This document shows positions 58,185 to 64,000 of a DNA stretch of 64,000 nt, piece by piece (position 1 is the first letter of the stretch; each line of letters opens with the position of its first letter). This stretch comes from Acidimicrobiales bacterium. Its GTDB lineage: Bacteria; Actinomycetota; Acidimicrobiia; Acidimicrobiales; Aldehydirespiratoraceae. The stretch lies in contig JAWPML010000001.1 of the NCBI GenBank assembly GCA_033344915.1, forward strand, positions 968,369 to 1,032,368, in the 5' to 3' direction. The notes beneath the pieces were generated by a model. The model was not told the origin of the DNA and made no database searches. It saw nothing but the letters and a program-made list of their open reading frames with translations. The position numbers were made by a program, and so were the translations under genes.

Positions 58185-59420
58185 ATGCAATCGTCGCGGT
58201 CGCGGATCGCCCTCGTCGCCCTCGGTCTGCTCGTGACGATGAACGGTCCTGGGTTCTTCGTCCAGTTCCGCGTGCTCGACCAGCCGTGGGACTGGGACGG
58301 CCCGGTCGTGCGCGACCTGTTCGTCGCCCTCTCGGTGGCGTCCGTCGTCACGGTGGTGCTGGCGCGGGCGGCGGGCACGCTCGGGCCGCTGCGCCGTGGT
58401 GGCGTCGTCGCGGTCGCGGGGTTCTCGGTGTGGGTCGCGGCGACGAGTCTGTGGAGCGTCGCGCCGGAGATCACCCGGGGCCGGTCACTGATCTACGTCG
58501 GACTCGCGTGCTTCGCGGTGGTCATCGCGCGAATGAACGCGGTCGACCGCACCCGGGCGCTCGCGGCGGCCGTCGCCGTGGCGCTCGTGGCGAGCCTCGC
58601 CGCGGTGCTGCTGAGCGATTCGATCAGCCTGGACCGCAACGACGACTGGCGGGGCATCTTCACCAACCGGAACTCGCTGGCCCCCGTGGCCGGGGTCGGC
58701 ATCCTGCTCGGCGTGGGCCTCGCCGCCGAGCGGCGTGGTCGCGCCCGGCTCGCGCCGCTCGCGCTTGCCGGGCTCGGTGGCATCCTCATGCTCGGGAGTG
58801 GGAGCCGCACCGCCTGGCTCGCTGTCTTCGCCGCGGCCGGCGCCGCCGTGGTGGTCGTGGCGACCCGCGTCGGCCGCGAGCGCATCGGCGCCCGGGCGAT
58901 CGCGCTCGGCACGGCAACGGCGGCCGCCGGATTCGCGGCGGTCGCCGTCGTCGTCGGCCTCATGTGGAACGAGGCGACGTTCGCCCAGCGGCGGACGATC
59001 TGGCGGCTCGTCTGGGACCAGATCGGCGAACGGCCGATCCACGGCCACGGCTGGTTCACCATGTGGACCCAACCCGAGTTCACGTCCACCCACGAGCTCC
59101 TCGGACGGGGGAGCGCCCACGACAGCGTCATGGATGCGTGGCTGGGTGCCGGCGTCATCGGCGCCGCCCTGTTCGTCGCGGTCGTGGTGCTCGCCGTGGG
59201 GAACACGGCGCGGGATGCCTGGCGGACCCCGAACGCGGCGACGGCGACATGGCTCGCCCTGATCGTGTTCCTCGTGATCGAGAACATCACGGAGAGCTTC
59301 GTGCTCTGGTACTCCTACAACTGGGTGCTGCTCATGGCCGCGGCGCTCTGCGTCGGGCCGCGACCGCGCCGCGGAGGCGACCGAGAAACGCACCGAGCCA
59401 GCGAACCGGCGACCGTGTGA
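58185..59420 (+). CDS. O-antigen ligase/polymerase-like membrane protein (Wzy_C family)
   Basis: The 411-residue protein has about eleven helices and a large loop with RRTIWRLVWDQIGERPIHGH and SAHDSVMDAWLGAGVIGAAL, the Wzy_C motif with its conserved His. Such proteins polymerise repeat units or ligate glycans to a lipid or protein. In this bacterial group there is no LPS, so polymerase or cell-wall ligation is more likely (inference). Its end overlaps the convergent GT2 gene by 89 bases. Confidence 0.86.
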   Translation: MQSSRSRIALVALGLLVTMNGPGFFVQFRVLDQPWDWDGPVVRDLFVALSVASVVTVVLARAAGTLGPLRRGGVVAVAGFSVWVAATSLWSVAPEITRGRSLIYVGLACFAVVIARMNAVDRTRALAAAVAVALVASLAAVLLSDSISLDRNDDWRGIFTNRNSLAPVAGVGILLGVGLAAERRGRARLAPLALAGLGGILMLGSGSRTAWLAVFAAAGAAVVVVATRVGRERIGARAIALGTATAAAGFAAVAVVVGLMWNEATFAQRRTIWRLVWDQIGERPIHGHGWFTMWTQPEFTSTHELLGRGSAHDSVMDAWLGAGVIGAALFVAVVVLAVGNTARDAWRTPNAATATWLALIVFLVIENITESFVLWYSYNWVLLMAAALCVGPRPRRGGDRETHRASEPATV

Positions 59421-60318
59421 TCCGCGCGAGTTCGGCGCGGGTCTCCTCGAGCTCGCGTTCGTGGCGGCTGGCGCCACCGAGCTCGAAATGGGTGCGGGCC
59501 AGCCGGGCCGCGTCGCCCGCCGGGAGCAGCACGGGTGCGTCGGCGAGTCCGGCGATCACGCGGGCGTGGGTGCTCTCCCAGACGCCGACCGACTCGGCCG
59601 CGTCGGCGTTGGCCCCGTCGAGGCGCCGGTACAACGTCGTCACCGTCGGGATGGAGGTGACCCCGAGCAGCATCGCGGCGCGCATCAGGAGATCCCAGTC
59701 CTCGTAGACCGGCAGCGTCTCGTCGAACCAGAGGTCGTGGTCGAGCAGTGCCTGCCGGGGATACGCCACGGCGCAGATCGGGGTGAGGTTCACGCTCATG
59801 TGGGCGAGGAGATCGAACGTGTCGGGGAACGGATGCTCGACGTCACCCGTGGCCCGAACCGGCTCGTCGCCGCCGTCGGTGGTCCACGCCTGCGAGGCGG
59901 TGACCGAACGCACGATGGTGCCGGGCGCGCCGGCGGCTGCGTCCACGACCGCCGCGATCCAGCCCGGCTCGGCGAGATCGTCGTCGTCGAGGAAGGTGAC
60001 ATAGTCGCCCGCGGCCGCCCGCAGGCCCGCGTTGAGTGGCGCGGCCCGGCCTGGGTCGGTGGTCGAGACGACGGACATCTTCGGACGATCCCCGAGGTGT
60101 TCGCGCACGGATGCGGCGGCGTCCTCGCCGCCGTGGACGACGACGACGGCATCGACCGCCTCGTGGGTCTGCGCGGCGATCGAGTCGAGCGCCTCGGCGA
60201 GGGAGCCGGGGCGACGGCCCTGGGTCCGGACGATGACGCTGACACTCTGTGGGCGGGTGGGCGCGGGCAGGGGAGCGATCGCGTAGGCCTCGAGAAGTCG
60301 GTCGATCGGACGGGTCAC
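59332..60318 (-). CDS. GT2 glycosyltransferase
   Basis: The 328-residue GT-A enzyme has VSVIVRTQGRRPGSLAEALD, AAPLNAGLRAAAGDYVTFLD followed by DDD (the metal site) and DETLPVYEDWDLLMRAAM on the acceptor side. It is cytoplasmic with no membrane helix. Its GTG start overlaps the stop of a small coiled-coil gene (GTGA), suggesting they are made together. Confidence 0.88.
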   Translation of the reverse strand: MTRPIDRLLEAYAIAPLPAPTRPQSVSVIVRTQGRRPGSLAEALDSIAAQTHEAVDAVVVVHGGEDAAASVREHLGDRPKMSVVSTTDPGRAAPLNAGLRAAAGDYVTFLDDDDLAEPGWIAAVVDAAAGAPGTIVRSVTASQAWTTDGGDEPVRATGDVEHPFPDTFDLLAHMSVNLTPICAVAYPRQALLDHDLWFDETLPVYEDWDLLMRAAMLLGVTSIPTVTTLYRRLDGANADAAESVGVWESTHARVIAGLADAPVLLPAGDAARLARTHFELGGASRHERELEETRAELARITRSPVRWLGAFLGRLRGAVAARRRAPRP

Positions 60319-60581
60319 GGGCGGGCCAACCGGCGTCGGACCGCGTGGACGACACGGGCCACCGGCGTGCGGGCCAGATCCTCGTGGAGTCGCCGGTTCG
60401 CCGCGTCGAGTTCCTCCTCGCGGGTCTCGAGTTCGGCGATCCGGTCGCGCAGGACCTCGGTGCGGCCGTTCGCCGCGAGGAGGCTCTCGCGGAGGCGCAG
60501 GATCTCCGCCCGCAGCTCGTCGGGATCGGCGCTCTCGACCGGGTCGGGGTCGGCGGCGACGGGAAGATCGTCGTAGGGCAC
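60315..60581 (-). CDS. Small coiled-coil protein
   Basis: The 88-residue protein has an acidic start (VESADPDELRAEILRLRESL) and heptad-like Leu/Ile spacing through about residue 70 (LRDRIAELETREEELDAANR), then a basic end. It looks like a dimeric coiled coil, possibly a partner for the glycosyltransferase encoded four bases into its stop. GTG 60581 lies six bases after TATCGT. Confidence 0.65.
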   Translation of the reverse strand: MPYDDLPVAADPDPVESADPDELRAEILRLRESLLAANGRTEVLRDRIAELETREEELDAANRRLHEDLARTPVARVVHAVRRRLARP

Positions 60582-60587
60582 GGGCCG

Positions 60588-60593
60588 ACGATA
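60588..60593 (-). promoter_or_regulatory. TATCGT -10 box, leaderless coiled-coil gene
   Basis: TATCGT ends six bases before GTG 60581 and lies just after the upstream glycosyltransferase stop. Confidence 0.5.
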
Positions 60594-60595
60594 GG

Positions 60596-61945
60596 TCAGT
60601 CGGGCGGCGAGGGGACGCGGGCGCGATGCACGCGGGACCGCAGCACGGGCTCCCGCAGCCGGAGGGCCGACGCGGGCGGCTCCTCGCCAGGATCGAGATG
60701 GTCGGCGTTGTGGTGCAGCGCGTGCGGGTCGTCGGGCCGCCGGAATCCGGGGTGGTACCACGGGTCCTCGATCTCGCCCCAGCGGTCGATCCACCGATCC
60801 CACTCCTCGGCGGCGATCACGGGTTCGCGGCTCAGGGTCTCGTGGTGCACGAAGCGTGCCGCCGGCTCGATCACGACCCGACCGACGCTGCGCTGGAGCC
60901 GGACGCAGAGGTCGACGTCGTTGAACGACAGCGGAAACCCGGTGGACAGGCCGCCGACCGCCAGGAGGTCCCGGCGCCGGGCGAGCAGGCACGCGCCGGT
61001 CACCGCGACGACTTCGCGGGCCAACAGACCCCCGTGCGGCGCCGTGTCCGCGACCTCCCACCCCACGAAGGGGTGGAGGGGACGGGCGTCGTCGATCACG
61101 ATCCCGTCGTGCTGGACGGTGCCGTCCGGATAGGTGAGGAGGGCGCCGACCGCGGCCACGCCCGGATCCGCCAGCTGGGCGGCCATGCGCGGGATCGATC
61201 CGGCCGCCGCCTGCTCTGTGTCGTCGTTGAGCAAGAGCACCAGATCCGCCGACGCCCGCAGCAGCCCGATGTTGATCGCGGCCGAGAAGTTGAACGCGCC
61301 GGGCCCGCGCTCGAGGACGGTGACGTCGGGGCGGTCCAACACCGAGCGGTTCGCGGCGAACTCCTCGCCCACGACGAGGAGGAACCGGATGCCGTCGGTC
61401 GGCGGAAGGCTCTCCAGCATCGCCGTGACCGCGATCGTGCCGCCCGGAAGCGATTGCCCGGCGCTCGGCACGATGACGTCGACCCGGGGCCGAAGCCCCT
61501 CCGCGGCGGGGACGCCGATCCGTTCGCAGTGGGCGGCGACGGCGGCCGGGTCAGGGGCCGTGAGCGGGCCCGGGTGATGGGTGAGCACCGCCGGCAGGTG
61601 GGCGACGCGGGCGCCGTCCTCGGCCAGCGTGAACACGAGCGCCGGATCGATGCCGCCCCGGTTGCGGGCCCGCAGCCAGCCGGCCCGCACGGCGATCGGC
61701 GAGGCCGCGACCGGGTCGGATCGCAGTCGGGTCGGGCTCCAGGCCGGCCGCCGATGACGCTCGCCGGCGAGGACGACGTCGCCGAAGAACGCGTCGGCGG
61801 GGTGGCCGCTCGCGGCTTCCACGAGCGCCGCCGCGCCGGCCCCGTCGAGCGACGCGGCCGGGTCGAGCGCAATGACGAGATCGTCGTCGCGAATCGACGT
61901 CGGTAGGCCCGGCGAGCCGAGCGGTATCGTCCTGAGCGCAACCAT
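60596..61945 (-). CDS. GT2 glycosyltransferase with extra N-terminal domain
   Basis: The 449-residue protein has an N-terminal domain of about 180 residues that resembles a shortened glycosyltransferase or binding domain. A GT2 domain follows, opening with RVDVIVPSAGQSLPGGTI and carrying DLVLLLNDDTEQ as metal site. GFPLSFNDVDLCVRLQRSVG on the acceptor side and RWGEIEDPWYHPGF at the end are typical of bacterial O-chain transferases. ATG 61945 was chosen by frame; a TAGCTT -10-like box lies 11 bases before it and overlaps the divergent promoter. Confidence 0.87.
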   Translation of the reverse strand: MVALRTIPLGSPGLPTSIRDDDLVIALDPAASLDGAGAAALVEAASGHPADAFFGDVVLAGERHRRPAWSPTRLRSDPVAASPIAVRAGWLRARNRGGIDPALVFTLAEDGARVAHLPAVLTHHPGPLTAPDPAAVAAHCERIGVPAAEGLRPRVDVIVPSAGQSLPGGTIAVTAMLESLPPTDGIRFLLVVGEEFAANRSVLDRPDVTVLERGPGAFNFSAAINIGLLRASADLVLLLNDDTEQAAAGSIPRMAAQLADPGVAAVGALLTYPDGTVQHDGIVIDDARPLHPFVGWEVADTAPHGGLLAREVVAVTGACLLARRRDLLAVGGLSTGFPLSFNDVDLCVRLQRSVGRVVIEPAARFVHHETLSREPVIAAEEWDRWIDRWGEIEDPWYHPGFRRPDDPHALHHNADHLDPGEEPPASALRLREPVLRSRVHRARVPSPPD

Positions 61946-61960
61946 CGGTGCCAGCGAAGC

Positions 61961-61966
61961 TAGCGT
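61961..61966 (+). promoter_or_regulatory. TAGCGT -10 box of the YfhO-like gene
   Basis: TAGCGT ends nine bases before ATG 61976 and overlaps a minus-strand TAGCTT in the same short intergenic region. Confidence 0.4.
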
Positions 61967-61975
61967 CCGCAGGCG

Positions 61976-64000
61976 ATGGGTCCCGTCCACGCCTCCCGGC
62001 GCCTCCTGTCGGCCGTCGCCCTGGCCGTCGTGGTCTTTGCGTTCTGGCCCGCGTTGATCGGTGGGGGATCGTTGGTGTCCCACGACGTCGTCGCCACGGC
62101 TGCGCCGTTCGACAGCTACCAGCCCGACGACTTCTCGCTCGAGAACGGACCAGGCGACCCGATCAACATCCACGCCCACTGGGCGGCGGTCGGCGAGGAC
62201 CTCCGCCGCGGCGATCTCGGCTGGTGGAACCCCGATCTGGCGGCGGGGCAGCCGACGTTCAAGGGCGGCGTCCCGATCTTCAACCTGCCGTACCTCGTGG
62301 CGCCCGACTGGTACTCGCCGGGGCTCGTTGCTGCGATCCGCACGCTGGCGGCCGTCGGCCTCGCGGTCGGCTTTCTCACCGCCGTCGGATCACACCGGGT
62401 GTCCGCGCTCGCCGGGGGCGTCGCGTTCGGCCTCTCCGGTTTCATGGTCGGCTGGATGAACTGGCCGCACAGCTCGGTGGCGGCGCTCGCCCCCGGTCTG
62501 TTGTGGGCGATCGAGCGGGCCCTCCGTGATCCGCGACCCTGGCGCGTCGCACCGCTCGCCGGTGTCGTGACCCTCATGGTGTGGGCGAACTTCCCGTCCG
62601 TGCTGATCTACGTGCTTCTCGGCAGCGGCGTCTACACGCTGGTGCGGGCGGTGTCGGAATGGCGGTCGGCCGCCGAACGGGGCCGCTGGGTCCGCAGCCG
62701 CGCCCTGGTGTTCGTCGGGGCGGCCGTGGTGGCCGCGTGCCTCGCCGGTCCCCACGTCATCGGGTTCAGCGAGTACGTGGACTGGGCCGACACGTCGCAC
62801 CGGATCGGCAATCCCGACGACTCCTCGGCCGGGATGGCGTATCTGCTGACGGCCGTCGCGCCCGCGGTGTGGGGGAGTGATGCCGTCGGCGCGAGCTGGT
62901 TCGGCGAAGGGAACTGGGTGGAGTTCAACACCCACGTCGGCTCGTCGGTCGTGGTGCTCGCCCTGCTCGGACTCGTCGCCGGCCTCGTCGGCGGCGACCG
63001 GCGTCGCCGGTCGGTGGCCGCCGGGCTCGTCGCAATGGTGGCGATCGGTGTGCTCGTGGCCTACCTCGGCGGACCGCTCGCGGTGGCGCTCGGTGACCTG
63101 ACGGGATCACGGGGTGGACTCATGACCCGCGCCAAGGTGCTGATCGGCGTCGGCATGGCGCTCGGGGCCGCGTTCGGCGTGGACTGGCTCCTCGGCCCGC
63201 AGCAGGACCGGCGTCGGGTGACCCGCGTGGCGGCCGTCGTCGCCGGACTGGCCCTGCTCGCCCTCGCGCCGTCGGCGAAGAACTGGCTCGACGCGGCGCG
63301 GGCGAACGGCGCGCTGCGACAGACCGTGGCCGTCTCGTCCACGTCGATCCTCGCCGCCGCCGCCACGATCGGCGTGGTGGCGGCCCGGCTCCGGGGTCGC
63401 CTCGGCGCGACGGCTGCCGGCTGGGGGCTGGTGGCCATCGTCGGGGCCGAGCTCCTCACGTTCGCGATGCCCGTACCCACGACCGTCAGCCGCAGTGAAC
63501 GGCTGGAGGCGACGCCGGCCCACACGGTCGTGCAGGCGACGCTGGAGCCGGGGGAACGGCTGGCGGGCGAGGGCCGCACGTTCTTCCCGGCGACCACGCA
63601 GCACTACGACATCGCGGACGCCCGCGGCCAGCTTCTCAAGTCACCCGGCTACCAGGAGCTCCTCCGCGCCATCGATCCGGACATGCTTCGGCGCGACGGC
63701 GGCGGCACGCCCACGAATCCGAACATCGCCGACGGCACCGACGTGACGTCGCCGGTGTGGGACGTGATGGCGGTCGGGGTCTGGGCCCAGTTCCCCGACT
63801 CGCGTCCGCCGGGAACGGCCACGGCTCCGGCCGGGGTCACCGACGGTGCCGACCCGGCCGTGCAAGCGCTCGCCGGCGCGACCGTCGTACCCGAGGGCGG
63901 CCTGCGGGCGGTGCTGGTGGAGGTCGGTCCCGCCGTCGGCGGCTTCGTCGACGTCCGCGTCACGACCGATGACGGCTCGACGACGGAGCGGCGCTGGGTC
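61976..64000 (+). CDS. YfhO-like polytopic membrane protein, C-terminus outside the window
   Basis: At least 675 residues are present with no stop before the window edge. About eleven hydrophobic segments alternate with loops; early features are SHDVVATAAPFDSYQPD, WWNPDLAAGQPTFKG and FGLSGFMVGWMNWPHSS, in the style of YfhO and other GT-C membrane transferases. A soluble extracytoplasmic part begins at about residue 510 (TPAHTVVQATLEPGERLAG). A role in adding sugars to wall polymers from lipid donors is inferred. Confidence 0.82.
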   Translation, partial: MGPVHASRRLLSAVALAVVVFAFWPALIGGGSLVSHDVVATAAPFDSYQPDDFSLENGPGDPINIHAHWAAVGEDLRRGDLGWWNPDLAAGQPTFKGGVPIFNLPYLVAPDWYSPGLVAAIRTLAAVGLAVGFLTAVGSHRVSALAGGVAFGLSGFMVGWMNWPHSSVAALAPGLLWAIERALRDPRPWRVAPLAGVVTLMVWANFPSVLIYVLLGSGVYTLVRAVSEWRSAAERGRWVRSRALVFVGAAVVAACLAGPHVIGFSEYVDWADTSHRIGNPDDSSAGMAYLLTAVAPAVWGSDAVGASWFGEGNWVEFNTHVGSSVVVLALLGLVAGLVGGDRRRRSVAAGLVAMVAIGVLVAYLGGPLAVALGDLTGSRGGLMTRAKVLIGVGMALGAAFGVDWLLGPQQDRRRVTRVAAVVAGLALLALAPSAKNWLDAARANGALRQTVAVSSTSILAAAATIGVVAARLRGRLGATAAGWGLVAIVGAELLTFAMPVPTTVSRSERLEATPAHTVVQATLEPGERLAGEGRTFFPATTQHYDIADARGQLLKSPGYQELLRAIDPDMLRRDGGGTPTNPNIADGTDVTSPVWDVMAVGVWAQFPDSRPPGTATAPAGVTDGADPAVQALAGATVVPEGGLRAVLVEVGPAVGGFVDVRVTTDDGSTTERRWV

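Overview
The window is GC-rich (roughly 70 percent by eye) and tightly packed. No gap between genes exceeds about 190 bases, and I saw no rRNA, tRNA, CRISPR array, transposase or phage gene. Several features suggest an actinobacterium, most likely of the Acidimicrobiia type (inference, not proven). They are a mycothiol-type DinB protein (TIGR03086), a DUF6458 protein, Ku with a LigD polymerase domain, a fused LipB-LipA protein, and many genes whose TAnnnT -10 box lies only 6-10 bases before the start codon, as expected for leaderless mRNAs.

Three blocks are devoted to surface polysaccharide. Block 1 (about 1-16037) holds a CapD/PglF-like dehydratase, a DegT/PglE-like aminotransferase, a PglD-like acetyltransferase and a PglC-like phosphoglycosyltransferase. 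Together these could make and load a di-N-acetylbacillosamine-type sugar. The block also has an epimerase, three GT4 glycosyltransferases, a GNAT protein, a NodB deacetylase, a Wzz/BY-kinase, a polytopic membrane protein and a PqqD-HprK fusion. Block 2 (41626-48970) has a Wzx-like flippase, the dTDP-rhamnose genes rmlA-C-B-D, a YbhN-like membrane protein and a DUF354 protein. Block 3 (48976-64000) starts with two secreted SLH-domain proteins (SpoIID-like and subtilisin-like) beside a CsaB-like pyruvyl transferase. It continues with a WbaP/WcaJ-type initiating transferase, GT2 enzymes, a Wzm/Wzt-type ABC exporter, an O-antigen ligase/polymerase-like protein and a YfhO-like membrane protein cut by the window edge.

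Between the surface blocks lie housekeeping and transport genes. There is a GGDEF protein. Next comes a thioredoxin-like lipoprotein with an in-frame UGA at the first redox cysteine and a SECIS-like hairpin behind it, so it is a probable selenoprotein. A lipoamide group follows (lpdA, dihydrolipoyl acyltransferase E2, lipB-lipA fusion), then a frameshifted M24 peptidase, a methyltransferase, Ku plus a LigD-type polymerase, and a dpp-type peptide ABC transporter operon. The transporter's binding protein appears circularly permuted. The rest are leucyl aminopeptidase, a lone Flp pilin, a secreted calcium-repeat protein, a sirtuin and a rhodanese-MoeB protein.

Two patterns cut across functions. 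First, about 17 genes appear leaderless. Second, three genes (starts at 481 minus, 18668 plus and 41626 plus) seem to begin at ATC codons behind good Shine-Dalgarno sequences, with no suitable ATG, GTG or TTG. The most interesting observations are the candidate selenoprotein, the permuted binding protein, the ATC starts, the PqqD-HprK fusion and the SLH/CsaB neighbourhood.
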